DNA of 64,000 nucleotides from Pararhizobium sp. IMCC3301 (GTDB lineage Bacteria > Pseudomonadota > Alphaproteobacteria > Rhizobiales > GCA-2746425), in NCBI RefSeq assembly GCF_030758315.1, contig NZ_CP132336.1, positions 1,860,001 to 1,924,000 of the forward strand, read 5' to 3'. Numbering within the stretch: the first letter of the stretch is position 1; each line of letters starts with the position of its first letter. This document shows positions 51,455-60,670 of the stretch, piece after piece. A model generated the notes under the pieces. It saw nothing but the letters and a program-made list of their open reading frames with translations, ran no database searches and had not been told where the DNA came from. The translations under genes and the position numbers were made by a program.

Positions 51455-52435
51455 ATGCACTCCATTTCCCAGACCTTGCGCACACGGCCTGAAATCGGCC
51501 CGGCCATCCTGCTTGTCATACTCATCATTGTCTTCACATCGATCAATCCAAGCTTTCTGTCGATTCTGAACATCGGCAATACGCTGGCATTCACAGTTGA
51601 GCTGGGCATGATCGCACTGGCCATGACACTGCTGATGACGTCAGGCGAATTTGACCTGTCCGTGGGTTCCGTATTCGGGCTGACGCCTGTCATTATGTGG
51701 GCTCTGTTCAACGGAGGCATTCTCCCGCTGGAATTATCATTCCTGGCCTCTCTCGTGATCGCGGTGGCGATCGGTCTCACCAATGGATGGTTTGTCACCT
51801 ATCTGAAAATACCGTCATTCCTTGTCACTCTGGGCATGTTGCTGATGGCGCGCGGCACCGCGCTCTACATCACCAACGGCTTTCCCCAGCGCACCTGGAA
51901 CGCCAGTGGCGAATGGCTGGCGCAGGCTCTGGTGGGTGATTTTTATATCGGCTCGTTGCGGCTCTACATGTCGCTGTTCTGGTTCATCGTGATCGCCCTG
52001 CTGTTGCATTATGTGCTGACCAAGACCAAGGGCGGCAACTGGATTCAGGCGTCCGGCGGCAACGCCCAGGCAGCGCGCGCCCGGGGCGTCAAAGTGATCG
52101 CCACCAAAGTCAGATTATTTGTCCTCAGTTCGGCGTTGGCGGGCTTTGCCGGGATCATAAGTTCAATACGCACATCAGCGGCAAATCCCAACAGTGGCAC
52201 AGGGTATGAGCTGGAAGTGATCGCCATGGTGGTGATCGGCGGCACATCGCTATTGGGTGGCCGCGGCACCATCATCGGCACGGTTCTGGGAATCTTTATC
52301 CTCAGGCTGATGCGCAACGGAATTGTTATGATCGGTGTTCCGGGACTGGCCTACAATATTTTCATCGGCGCCATCATTCTGGGCATGATGGCGTTGCATT
52401 CGTGGCTTGATCGCCAGAACCATTCGGGAGACTGA
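51455..52435 (+). CDS. Sugar ABC permease, FrcC/RbsC-like
   Basis: A 326-residue CUT2 permease with about ten membrane segments. Motifs include MTSGEFDLSVGSVFGLTPVI (~65-84) and VVIGGTSLLGGRGTIIGTVLGIFIL (~255-280), typical of RbsC-type proteins. The SGEFDLSVG form instead of SGGIDLSVG marks the Frc-like subgroup. It stands alone as permease (homodimer expected) and is four bases from the ATPase gene. Confidence 0.87.
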   Translation: MHSISQTLRTRPEIGPAILLVILIIVFTSINPSFLSILNIGNTLAFTVELGMIALAMTLLMTSGEFDLSVGSVFGLTPVIMWALFNGGILPLELSFLASLVIAVAIGLTNGWFVTYLKIPSFLVTLGMLLMARGTALYITNGFPQRTWNASGEWLAQALVGDFYIGSLRLYMSLFWFIVIALLLHYVLTKTKGGNWIQASGGNAQAARARGVKVIATKVRLFVLSSALAGFAGIISSIRTSAANPNSGTGYELEVIAMVVIGGTSLLGGRGTIIGTVLGIFILRLMRNGIVMIGVPGLAYNIFIGAIILGMMALHSWLDRQNHSGD

Positions 52436-52439
52436 GATC

Positions 52440-53189
52440 ATGGCCGAAACCCTTATTCAGATGGACCGGATCACCAAGCATTACGGTCCCGTCAAAGCCC
52501 TCGAAGACGTCACTCTATCCGTCAGCCGCGGCGAAGTGGTCGGCTTGCTGGGTGACAATGGAGCCGGCAAATCTACCCTCATCAAGGTTCTCTCCGGGGC
52601 CGTTCAGGCAACCAGCGGTGCGATCAGCATCAAGGGCAAACCGGTGGATATGCGCAGCACCACCGATGCAATCGAAAACGGCATCGAGACAATCTATCAG
52701 GACTCCGCCCTGGTCACGCAGCTGTCGATCGCGCGCAATTTGTTCCTTGGCCGCGAGCCGGTCAAGGGGCCACGGCTTTTCAGCCGGCTCGATATCGCAA
52801 AGATGGAGGACGTCGCTTCAACCCTGCTGAAGGAGGTCGGGATCTCAAAAGACATTCCCCCGGCGACACCCATCAGTTCCCTGTCCGGTGGTGAACGTCA
52901 GGCCGTCGCCATCGCCCGGGCGATGTATTTTGAAAGCGACCTGATCATCCTTGATGAACCTACCAACAATCTCGGTGTTGCGGAAACACAGGGCGTTCTG
53001 CAGTTCGTCAGAAATGCCCGCAGTTCCGGCCACTCCTGCATCTTTATCGCCCACAACATCCACCATGTCTTTCAGGTGGTCGACCGCATTGTTGTGATGC
53101 GCCGCGGCCGCATTGTGGCTGACGATATTGATCCCAAACAGACCAGCGTCGATGCTGTCGAGCGCATCATCACCGGTATGGAGCACTGA
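52440..53189 (+). CDS. Sugar ABC ATPase, single domain, FrcA-like
   Basis: A 249-residue single nucleotide-binding-domain ATPase, unlike the duplicated RbsA type used by the other two sugar importers in the window. Walker A is GDNGAGKST (~residue 38-46), signature LSGGERQAVAIARAM and Walker B LIILDEPTNNLG; H-loop IFIAHN. This is the FrcA/XylG-short form. ATG 52440 lies four bases after the permease stop; an earlier frame at 52407 is inside that gene. Confidence 0.87.
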   Translation: MAETLIQMDRITKHYGPVKALEDVTLSVSRGEVVGLLGDNGAGKSTLIKVLSGAVQATSGAISIKGKPVDMRSTTDAIENGIETIYQDSALVTQLSIARNLFLGREPVKGPRLFSRLDIAKMEDVASTLLKEVGISKDIPPATPISSLSGGERQAVAIARAMYFESDLIILDEPTNNLGVAETQGVLQFVRNARSSGHSCIFIAHNIHHVFQVVDRIVVMRRGRIVADDIDPKQTSVDAVERIITGMEH

Positions 53190-53296
53190 GGGAGGAGAGC
53201 GACGAATGCATCAAAACCGCTGATCATCTGCGCACGCGAACCGCGTGAGCTTGATCTGTTTTGAACACAAGCGGCCGCATTGGGACCTAATCGATC

Positions 53297-54082
53297 ATGC
53301 AAGCACGCCTCGACGGAAAGATCATTTTGATTACTGGCTCTACCCAGGGCATCGGCCGGGCCATAGCCATCGAGGCGGCGAACAGCGGTGCAAAAGCCAT
53401 TATCGTGTCCGGCCGGAACGCGAAAGCCGGTGAAGCTGTGGTGGCAGAGTTGAAAACGCTTGGCGCAGATGCGCTGATGATCAGCGAAGATCTGGCTACG
53501 CCGGGGGCCGCAGAGCGCTTGTTTTCCAAAGCCATTTCGTGTTTCGGTCGCATCGACGCGCTGGTTAATTCGGCAGGTTTGACCACCCGCGCTTCGGCCA
53601 ACAATGCCAGCCGCGAAGTCTGGCAATCACTGTTTAAGGTCAATGCCGAGGAGCCGTTCTTCCTCTCACAACACCTCATCAATCACCTGAAGGCGGAAAA
53701 ACGGCCCGGTGAAATTGTCAATATTCTGTCGATCAATGCTCATGGAGGGGCCGCTGATCTGACTGTCTACTCCGCCACCAAGGCAGCGCTATCGCTCATC
53801 ACCAAAAATTCTGCCCATCAACACCGCTTTGATCGCATTCGCATCAATGGCATCAATGTTGGCTGGACAGACACGCCGGCAGAACGGAACATGCAGGCGC
53901 ACATCCTTGGCAAGGGCGAAGGCTGGCTGGATGACGCCATCAGCCAGCAACCCTTTGGCCGTTTGCTGGTGCCGGAAGACATCGCGCGGCTGGCGGTCTA
54001 TCTGCTCAGCGATGCGTCCACCCCGATGACCGGATCGATCATAGATCAGGAACAATCGGTCGCCGGCGGCATCGATAGTTAG
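53297..54082 (+). CDS. Short-chain dehydrogenase
   Basis: A 261-residue SDR with TGSTQGIGRAIA (residues ~11-22), NSAGL, catalytic Ser in ILSINAHGG and YSATKAA with Tyr-x-x-x-Lys. The C-terminal MTGSIIDQEQSVAGGID suggests a sugar or cyclitol dehydrogenase-like member. It lies 107 bases after the Frc-like ATPase and before the RpiR regulator. The ribosome site is weak. Substrate unknown. Confidence 0.83.
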   Translation: MQARLDGKIILITGSTQGIGRAIAIEAANSGAKAIIVSGRNAKAGEAVVAELKTLGADALMISEDLATPGAAERLFSKAISCFGRIDALVNSAGLTTRASANNASREVWQSLFKVNAEEPFFLSQHLINHLKAEKRPGEIVNILSINAHGGAADLTVYSATKAALSLITKNSAHQHRFDRIRINGINVGWTDTPAERNMQAHILGKGEGWLDDAISQQPFGRLLVPEDIARLAVYLLSDASTPMTGSIIDQEQSVAGGIDS

Positions 54083-54122
54083 GCTGCATTCAGATTCTCA
54101 AAAGGGGCGAACCATAAATCCA

Positions 54123-54998
54123 ATGCCAGAGAAGAAAAACCCGCAAGCCAAACCGCAGCCCATCGTCGATTTCCAGAGTCTGGTGGCGCTGTTGATTGCG
54201 CGGCAGGACAGCCTGCCCAGGCGGCTCAGCCAGCTGGCGCAATTTTGCCTCAACAATCCGGAAGATGTTGCAATCTACAATATCGTCGGTCTGTCCAAGC
54301 TGGCCGATGTTCCGGCCGCCAACATCACCCGTTTTGCCAAGGAATTGGGTTTCGCCGGTTTTGCCGAGTTGCAGGATGTGTTTCGCCAGCGCCTTGTTGG
54401 TCCGCGCATGACCTATGCCGACCGCATCAAGGCGCTGGGTGACGCCGGTGACCAGAATGCTGAACGTGGCCTCGATCTTGACCATCCGCGCGCGCTGTTT
54501 GACACATTTGTTCAGACCGCTGTTGATTCACTGCTGCGCCTACGCGAAGACATTCAGGATCAGGCGCTGGAGGCGTTTGTCGACAGTCTGGCCGAGTGCG
54601 ATTCCGTTTACATCGCGGCCGCAAGGGGTGCATTTGGAATTGGCGCCTATTGTTTTTACGGCCTGTCACAAGTCGGCAAACCTGCGCATATGATCGATAA
54701 TCTCGGCGCCATGCGCAACGAACAGGTTGGTGCGATCCGCAACAAGGATGCGCTGCTGGTCCTGACCTTTGACGATTATACCCCTGAAACCGTGGCGATT
54801 GCTGAAATGGCCGCGAAGAGCAATTGCACTTTGCTGGCCATCACCGACAATGAGTTGAGCCCAGTCGTGAAACTGGCCGATCACGTACTTTATGTGAAGG
54901 AAGCCAGCCTCGGGCATTTCCGCTCCCAGGTTCCCGCTCTTGTGCTCTGCCAATCCATTATTGTCAGCCTCGGGCGGCGCGGCAGTGCGTCAAATTGA
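54123..54998 (+). CDS. MurR/RpiR-family transcriptional regulator
   Basis: A 291-residue regulator. The HTH_6 domain is at residues ~15-90 (LPRRLSQLAQFCLNNPEDVAIYNIVGLSKLADVPAANITRFAKELGFAGFAELQ), followed by a SIS sugar-phosphate-binding domain (~130-265, IYIAAARGAFG...LLVLTFDDYTPETVAIAEMA). The SIS domain senses a phosphosugar. It sits in the middle of the sugar cluster between two SDR genes and probably controls the Frc-like or the following operon. Confidence 0.88.
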   Translation: MPEKKNPQAKPQPIVDFQSLVALLIARQDSLPRRLSQLAQFCLNNPEDVAIYNIVGLSKLADVPAANITRFAKELGFAGFAELQDVFRQRLVGPRMTYADRIKALGDAGDQNAERGLDLDHPRALFDTFVQTAVDSLLRLREDIQDQALEAFVDSLAECDSVYIAAARGAFGIGAYCFYGLSQVGKPAHMIDNLGAMRNEQVGAIRNKDALLVLTFDDYTPETVAIAEMAAKSNCTLLAITDNELSPVVKLADHVLYVKEASLGHFRSQVPALVLCQSIIVSLGRRGSASN

Positions 54999-55130
54999 CA
55001 GCGACAGCAGGTCTACACAGCAGCCTCTCTCCCTGAAAATGCACCAAAATTTCTAAAATGGAAAAAATGAAAATATTCTTGTATTTCTCTTTTCCTCGTG
55101 AAAAGCTAAGGCTCGGGAGGCAGGTTTTGA

Positions 55131-55859
55131 ATGGACCCGCAGGCATATTTTGATTTCTCAGGCCGCAAAGTTCTGGTCGTCGGCGCAAGCCGGGCGGGAA
55201 TCGGTTCTGCGATAGCCGCCGCCTTCAAGGCGGCATCTGCTGATGTCACGATTACCGGCATAGAAGCTGGCCCGGCGGAAGCAGATCAAGGCGAATTCAA
55301 CTATGTCCGGTTTGACGTCACCAACAGCCAGGAAATTGCTGATCTGGCTGCGGCGACGGATCGCCTCGACATCCTGGTGAATTGCGCCGCAATCACGTCG
55401 CGCGGCGAAGAAATGGATCCGGACTTTTTCGCCAGGGTGATCGATGTCAATTTGCAAGGCAGCTTTCGGGTGTCATTGGCGTTCCTCGACCATCTCAAAC
55501 AAAGCAAGGGGTGCGTGATCAACATTTCATCCATGTACGCGTCTTTTGGCAGCCCGCTGAACCCTGCTTATGGCGCTTCGAAAGCTGCTGTCAGCCAATT
55601 GACCAAATCTCTGGCGATTGCCTGGGCTGAACACCAAATCCGCGTCAACTGCATCGCCCCGGGCTTCATCCTCACGGAACAATCGGCCAAAAGCCGCGCC
55701 AACCCTGCCCATGTTGAAGCTGTCAACAAGCGAACCCCGATGGGTCGATGGGGCGATCCGCAGGATATTGCCGGACCGGCGCTGTTCCTGGCATCGCCCG
55801 CCGCAAAGTTCATTACCGGTGCCTGTTTGAATGTTGACGGAGGTTACTCTGTTGCGTGA
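55131..55859 (+). CDS. Short-chain dehydrogenase
   Basis: A 242-residue SDR. The cofactor loop reads VVGASRAGIGSAIA, with GASRAGIG in place of the usual TGxxxGIG. NCAAI, catalytic Ser in NISSMYA and YGASKAA (Tyr-x-x-x-Lys) are present. ATG 55131 has GGGAGG upstream. It is the first gene of a run SDR, Gfo/Idh/MocA oxidoreductase, TIM-barrel isomerase, ABC transporter. The overlap with the oxidoreductase start indicates translational coupling. Likely substrate is a sugar or inositol derivative, unproven. Confidence 0.85.
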   Translation: MDPQAYFDFSGRKVLVVGASRAGIGSAIAAAFKAASADVTITGIEAGPAEADQGEFNYVRFDVTNSQEIADLAAATDRLDILVNCAAITSRGEEMDPDFFARVIDVNLQGSFRVSLAFLDHLKQSKGCVINISSMYASFGSPLNPAYGASKAAVSQLTKSLAIAWAEHQIRVNCIAPGFILTEQSAKSRANPAHVEAVNKRTPMGRWGDPQDIAGPALFLASPAAKFITGACLNVDGGYSVA

Positions 55860-57030
55860 AGCTATCGGTTCAGGTCCCGGATCCATTGGCGCCGCCGTGA
55901 TTGGCACAGGCTTTATCGGCACAGTTCATGTTCAGGCGTTGCGCCGTTTGGGCATCAATGTTGTCGGCGTTCTGGGTTCCAGCCTGCAGCGCGGCGAGCA
56001 GGCGGCACAGGCGCTGGGGGTTTCCAGAGCCTATGATACGCTCGACACGCTGCTCAGCGATCCAGCGGTTCAAATCGTGCATGTCACCTCGCCAAACCAG
56101 TTTCACTTTGAGCAGGTCAAACAGATTCTGGCTTCGGACCGCCATGTGGTCTGCGAAAAACCATTGACAATGACTTCGCAGGAATCTGCTGAATTGGTGG
56201 AATTGGCGGCAAAGAGCAATCTCATCACTGCGGTTAATTACAATACCCGGTTTTATCCGCTGAACCAGCATGCCCGCCAGATGGTCACGGAAGATGAGCT
56301 TGGCGACATTCGTCTGATCTCCGGTCACTACATGCAGGACTGGCTGCTGTTTGACACCGACTGGAACTGGCGGCTTGAAGCCGACAAGGGCGGCCCCTTG
56401 CGCGCTGTCGGCGACATCGGCACCCACTGGATCGATCTGACCAGCTATATCACCGGCCTGAAAGTGACCTCGGTGATGGCCGAACTTTCAACCTTCGTAA
56501 AAACCAGGCAACAGCCGGTCGGACCGGTGGAAACTTTCTCGCAAGCCGGGTCGGGGGAAACCATCGCCAGAAAAATCACCACCGACGACACTGCCCTTTT
56601 GTTGCTGCGCTATGAAAACGGCGCGCGCGGCTCGGTTGTCATCAGTCAGGTCAGTCCCGGCCGGAAGAACTCGATGCAATGGCAGATCGACGGGTCAAAA
56701 TCCGGTGCCTCCTGGGATTCCGAAATACCTGATCATCTGTGGATCGGGCACCGCGACCGCGCCAATCAAATCCTGCAACGCGATGCGGCCTTGATGAATG
56801 CGCGCGGAGCCGCAGCCGCTGCCCTGCCCGGCGGACATGTCGAAGGATTTGCAGATTCGTTTTTTGCCTTGTTCCGCGAAATCTATGCGGATGTCAGCAA
56901 CGGCAAAGCGTCGTCACATCCGGGATATGCCAGCTTTGCTGACGGACATTATGAAATGCTGGTGTGTGACGCGGTTCTGCGCAGCGCCGAACAAGGTTGC
57001 TGGGTCGATATTTCGCCCAATCAGCGCTGA
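55852..57030 (+). CDS. Gfo/Idh/MocA-family oxidoreductase
   Basis: A protein of about 392 residues (TTG 55852 after GGAGG, overlapping the SDR stop; an ATG at 55831 is in frame but lies before that ribosome site). The Rossmann motif is VIGTGFIGTVHVQAL, then VTSPNQFHFEQ and VCEKPLTMT with the family Lys-Pro. The catalytic region GDIGTHWIDL includes the conserved His. Members oxidise or reduce sugars, inositols and amino sugars with NAD(P). It is followed by a TIM-barrel isomerase, as in inositol-like pathways. Confidence 0.85.
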   Translation: MREAIGSGPGSIGAAVIGTGFIGTVHVQALRRLGINVVGVLGSSLQRGEQAAQALGVSRAYDTLDTLLSDPAVQIVHVTSPNQFHFEQVKQILASDRHVVCEKPLTMTSQESAELVELAAKSNLITAVNYNTRFYPLNQHARQMVTEDELGDIRLISGHYMQDWLLFDTDWNWRLEADKGGPLRAVGDIGTHWIDLTSYITGLKVTSVMAELSTFVKTRQQPVGPVETFSQAGSGETIARKITTDDTALLLLRYENGARGSVVISQVSPGRKNSMQWQIDGSKSGASWDSEIPDHLWIGHRDRANQILQRDAALMNARGAAAAALPGGHVEGFADSFFALFREIYADVSNGKASSHPGYASFADGHYEMLVCDAVLRSAEQGCWVDISPNQR

Positions 57031-57045
57031 AAAAAGGGAGGAAAT

Positions 57046-57960
57046 ATGCAACTTGGAATTCTGACAGCGCCTTTTCCCGATACACCCTTGATGGATCTAG
57101 CCGAATGGGCTGCTGCGTCAGGATTTGAGGCACTGGAAATCGCCTGCTGGCCGGTGGCCGACGGGCCGGTGCGGCGCTATGCTGGCACGACCCATATTGA
57201 TGTCACCGGGATGTCCGAGGCGCAGGGCCGCGAGATCGTTGATCAACTGACCGGCAAGAACCTCTCTGTCTCCGCCCTTGGCTACTATCCCAACCCGCTG
57301 CATCCTGACGCGGCGCACCGCGATATGGTGATCGGGCATCTCAAACAGGTGATCTCCGCTGCGGCGAAAATGGGTGTTCCCCTGGTCAATACATTTTGTG
57401 GCGGTGATGCCGCCGAAAACCTCGATGAAAACTGGCAGCGCGCCCTCAAAATCTGGCCCGAGATCATCGCCTATGCGCGCGATCACGATGTTCGCCTTGC
57501 CTTTGAAAACTGCCCGATGATTTTCAGCTATGACGAATGGCCGGGTGGCCATAACATTGCCTACTCGCCAGTTATCTGGCGTCGTATCTTCGACACCTGG
57601 GAGGGGGATGTGGGAATGAATTTCGACCCGAGCCATCTGATCTGGCAGATGATTGATCAGAGCCGCTTCATCCGCGAGTTCGGCGGCCGAATGTTCCATG
57701 TTCATGCCAAGGACCTGATGATCGATCATGACGGACTTTACGACCGCGGCATCATGTCGGCCGGCATGGGTTGGCAGATACCCAGAATGCCGGGCCTTGG
57801 TGATGTCGATTGGAATGAATTCTTCTCCGGACTTTATCGCGCTGGGTATGACGGCCCTGTCATCATTGAGCATGAAGATAGCGATTTTGAAGGAAGCGAC
57901 GAAAAAATAAAACGAGGATTTGCCTTGGCGCGGGATATTTTGCGCCCTTACATAAAATAG
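57046..57960 (+). CDS. Sugar phosphate isomerase/epimerase, TIM barrel
   Basis: A 304-residue AP-endonuclease-2-like TIM barrel. Likely metal ligands are in LAFENCPM (Glu), NFDPSHLIWQ (Asp, His), HVHAKD (His) and VIIEHED (Glu). This form (GxNxDPSHLxW and HxHxKD) is widespread beside Gfo/Idh/MocA genes in cyclitol and sugar catabolism. The start lies 15 bases after the oxidoreductase stop with AGGGAGG upstream. The exact reaction cannot be read. Confidence 0.83.
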   Translation: MQLGILTAPFPDTPLMDLAEWAAASGFEALEIACWPVADGPVRRYAGTTHIDVTGMSEAQGREIVDQLTGKNLSVSALGYYPNPLHPDAAHRDMVIGHLKQVISAAAKMGVPLVNTFCGGDAAENLDENWQRALKIWPEIIAYARDHDVRLAFENCPMIFSYDEWPGGHNIAYSPVIWRRIFDTWEGDVGMNFDPSHLIWQMIDQSRFIREFGGRMFHVHAKDLMIDHDGLYDRGIMSAGMGWQIPRMPGLGDVDWNEFFSGLYRAGYDGPVIIEHEDSDFEGSDEKIKRGFALARDILRPYIK

Positions 57961-58033
57961 CAATAGCCGCGAAGGCGGTTATCTATTCAAACAGATCCGA
58001 AAAGTGCGGATCCATCCAACGGAGGAAACTGGC

Positions 58034-59062
58034 ATGAAGAAAACTTTAGTGACCGGCGCTGTTTTAGGCGCTCTGACCATGGGCTTCATGGGCTCAGCGA
58101 TGGCCCAGGAATATACAATCGGAATTTCCAATACTGTGCAGGGCAATGGCTGGCGCGAAGAAATGGTCTGCGCCATGAAAGCCGAAGCCCTTGCATCGGG
58201 CAAAGTGAAGTCGCTCAACATCGCCCATCGTAACACCGATGCTGCCGGTCAGATCGAGGATATCAACAATCTCATCCAGGCCGGTGTTGATGCCATCGTT
58301 GTCAATCCATCAAACCCGGACGGCATCAAATCCGCAGTCAAGGCCGCGACGGACAAGGGTATTGTGGTGGTTGCGGTTGATCAGGGCGTCAATGAAGAGT
58401 CCGCCTATATTCTGTCAAACAACCAGGAACAATACGCCTATCTTGGTGCCAAATGGCTGTTCGAACAAATCGGTGGCAACGGCTCAGTAATTTACATGCG
58501 CGGTGCTGCAGGGGCGTCCGCTGATGATGATCGCGACAAGGGCTTCAAACGCGCCCTCGCTGAATATCCCGATGTCAAAGTTGCACAGGAAGTCTTCACC
58601 GGCTGGCAGCAGGATCAGGGCAAGCAGCAGATTCTCGACTATATCGCCACCGGAATTCCGTTTAGCGGCGTCTGGACCTCGGGCATCGACAACGTCATTG
58701 TCGACGCTTTCGTAGAATCCGACACGCCGCTGGTGCCGATTGTCGGTGCTGACAATGCGGGCTTTGTCGGCCAGTTGAACAGCGTCGATGGTCTGGTCGG
58801 TGCGGCGGTCACCAATCCCGGTTCCGTCGGCGGTGCCGGCGTCGCCCTGGCAATCAAGCTGCTGGAAGGCGAAAAGCCTGACCAGCGCGTCGTTCTGGTT
58901 GATCCGGAATTGTGGGAAAACGGAACGGCGGAAGGCAAGGCGAAGCTGAAAGTTGCCGCCGACCCCTCGCTTGATCCGGAATGGCCCGTGTCCATCTTTA
59001 TTCCGGGCTGGACCAATTACACCAAAGAACAGATCATCGCCTGTAAAGGTCCGGGTGAATAA
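58034..59062 (+). CDS. Sugar ABC substrate-binding protein, RbsB-like
   Basis: A 342-residue type-1 periplasmic binding protein with Sec signal (MKKTLVTGAVLGALTMGFMGSAMA). The mature part reads EYTIGISNTVQGNGWREEMVCAMKAEA...AAGQIEDINNLIQAGVDAIVVNPSNP, which is typical of inositol/ribose/xylose-type binders of rhizobia. ATG 58034 is preceded by GGAGGAAACTGGC. It is 73 bases after the isomerase and starts the third sugar importer of the window. Confidence 0.86.
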   Translation: MKKTLVTGAVLGALTMGFMGSAMAQEYTIGISNTVQGNGWREEMVCAMKAEALASGKVKSLNIAHRNTDAAGQIEDINNLIQAGVDAIVVNPSNPDGIKSAVKAATDKGIVVVAVDQGVNEESAYILSNNQEQYAYLGAKWLFEQIGGNGSVIYMRGAAGASADDDRDKGFKRALAEYPDVKVAQEVFTGWQQDQGKQQILDYIATGIPFSGVWTSGIDNVIVDAFVESDTPLVPIVGADNAGFVGQLNSVDGLVGAAVTNPGSVGGAGVALAIKLLEGEKPDQRVVLVDPELWENGTAEGKAKLKVAADPSLDPEWPVSIFIPGWTNYTKEQIIACKGPGE

Positions 59063-59077
59063 ATCTGTCCTGACTAT

Positions 59078-59106
59078 GGGCCGGCGGCGGTTTCAGCCGC
59101 TGGCCC
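59078..59106 (+). repeat. Stem-loop between RbsB-like and RbsA-like genes
   Basis: A ten-pair stem (GGGCCGGCGG with CCGCTGGCCC, one G-U) and nine-base loop start 15 bases after the stop; TTCTCGCCATTTTC follows. Confidence 0.6.
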
Positions 59107-59145
59107 TTCTCGCCATTTTCGCCCGCAACAAGGACATCCTGTTTT

Positions 59146-60663
59146 ATGGCGAATAGCTCCTTATTGAGCGCCACCGGCGTTGCCAAAAACTACGGTGCTG
59201 TGGCGGCGTTGCGCAACGCTTCGCTGGAAGTGGCCAGTGGTGAAGTCATCGCCTTGATGGGCGCCAATGGTGCGGGAAAATCCACTCTGGTTAAAATACT
59301 GACCGGTGCGATTTCTGCAAGCGCAGGTGAAATCCTCATTCGCGGGGAACACAGGCGCATCCGTTCGCCAGCCGATGCCCGACGTGCCGGACTGGTTCCG
59401 GTCTATCAGGAACCATCTCTGATTCCAGATCTCGATGTGTATGACAATTTGCGCCTCGGCAACACGCCGATCGAGCCTTTCCGCGACTGGCTTAATGAGC
59501 TGGGTATCGAAAATCTCGATTTCAGCGAAACCGCACAGCGCCTGCCCCTGGCCATCCAACGTGTCGTTGACCTTGCCCGTGCATTGGCGAGCGAGCCTGA
59601 CATTCTGCTGCTGGATGAAATGACGGCGGCGCTGCCGACCAACCTTGTTGAAAAAGTGCTCGACGTGGTCCGCAAGCAGAAGCAGCTGGATCGTTCGGTG
59701 ATCTATATTTCTCACCGTTTTGCGGAAATTGCCGCCGTCTGTGATCGCGCCAATGTTCTGAGAGACGGCGAAACCGTCGGCGATGTCGCCATTGAGCCCG
59801 GTATCGAGGATCACATCGTCGAATTGATGCTCGGAGAAAGCATGCGCGCCGTGCGCAAATCGGTCAGCACGAAGAAAACCACAGTTGCAGCCACAACCGC
59901 CGCTTCGATCCCACGGCTCAAGGTGCAAAACCTCGCCGCCGGCAGCAAGCTGACAAATGTGTCATTCGAGCTGCATGCCGGTGAAGTCCTCGGCATCGCC
60001 GCATTGGAAGGCCAGGGCCAGGATGAATTGTTCGAAGTGCTGGCCGGCTTTATGCGCCCGGACAGCGGGACCATCGAGATTGATGGAAGAAAGCAGGATT
60101 TTCATCATCCTGCCGACGCGATCTCCGCCGGTCATGTCTATGTGCCCGGCGACCGTGCCGACGCTTTGCTGATGCAGCGCTCTGTCCGCGAGAACATAGC
60201 GATCCCGTTCCACACCCGCCCCTCGCAATGGGGCCTGATCAACATGGGAGCTGAAAAGCAGAAGGTCGATGCGGCGATCAAGCGGCTGCAGATCGATACA
60301 CGTGCCCAGGGCGAAGTGCAGCGGCTGTCCGGAGGCAACCAGCAGAAGGTGACGATTGCCCGCTGGCTTGCGCTGGGTGTCAAGACACTACTGTGTTTCG
60401 ATCCAACGCGGGGAATTGATATCCGCACCAAACGCGAAATCTATCCACTGCTGCGTGAATTGGCCGATCAGGGCTCTTCGGTGCTGCTCTACACATCCGA
60501 ACTTGAGGAAATTCAACTGGCCTGCGATCGCGCCGTAGTGATTTTCGGCGGACGGGTGGTGGACGAAATCAGCGCCGACAACGCCGATGAACCGACTCTG
60601 ATGCGCGCGGCCTATGGCCTGACTGACCGCTCAGCTACTCAAGCTCAGCAAGCGGGATTGTGA
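59146..60663 (+). CDS. Sugar ABC ATPase with two nucleotide-binding domains, RbsA-like
   Basis: A 505-residue duplicated ATPase. Domain 1 has Walker A GANGAGKST (~residue 38) and Walker B ILLLDEMTAALP. Domain 2 has a degenerate Walker A ALEGQGQDE, intact LSGGNQQKVTIARW and a Walker B reading LLCFDPTRGIDI, in which Asp replaces the usual catalytic Glu. This asymmetry is common in RbsA-type proteins. It lies eight bases from the first permease gene. Confidence 0.87.
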   Translation: MANSSLLSATGVAKNYGAVAALRNASLEVASGEVIALMGANGAGKSTLVKILTGAISASAGEILIRGEHRRIRSPADARRAGLVPVYQEPSLIPDLDVYDNLRLGNTPIEPFRDWLNELGIENLDFSETAQRLPLAIQRVVDLARALASEPDILLLDEMTAALPTNLVEKVLDVVRKQKQLDRSVIYISHRFAEIAAVCDRANVLRDGETVGDVAIEPGIEDHIVELMLGESMRAVRKSVSTKKTTVAATTAASIPRLKVQNLAAGSKLTNVSFELHAGEVLGIAALEGQGQDELFEVLAGFMRPDSGTIEIDGRKQDFHHPADAISAGHVYVPGDRADALLMQRSVRENIAIPFHTRPSQWGLINMGAEKQKVDAAIKRLQIDTRAQGEVQRLSGGNQQKVTIARWLALGVKTLLCFDPTRGIDIRTKREIYPLLRELADQGSSVLLYTSELEEIQLACDRAVVIFGGRVVDEISADNADEPTLMRAAYGLTDRSATQAQQAGL

Positions 60664-60670
60664 AGCTGCC

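Noticed and set aside
55050-55078. TTTC...GAAA and GAA...TTC symmetric elements as an RpiR operator
   Set aside because: Very short arms in an A/T-rich stretch where such symmetry is expected by chance.
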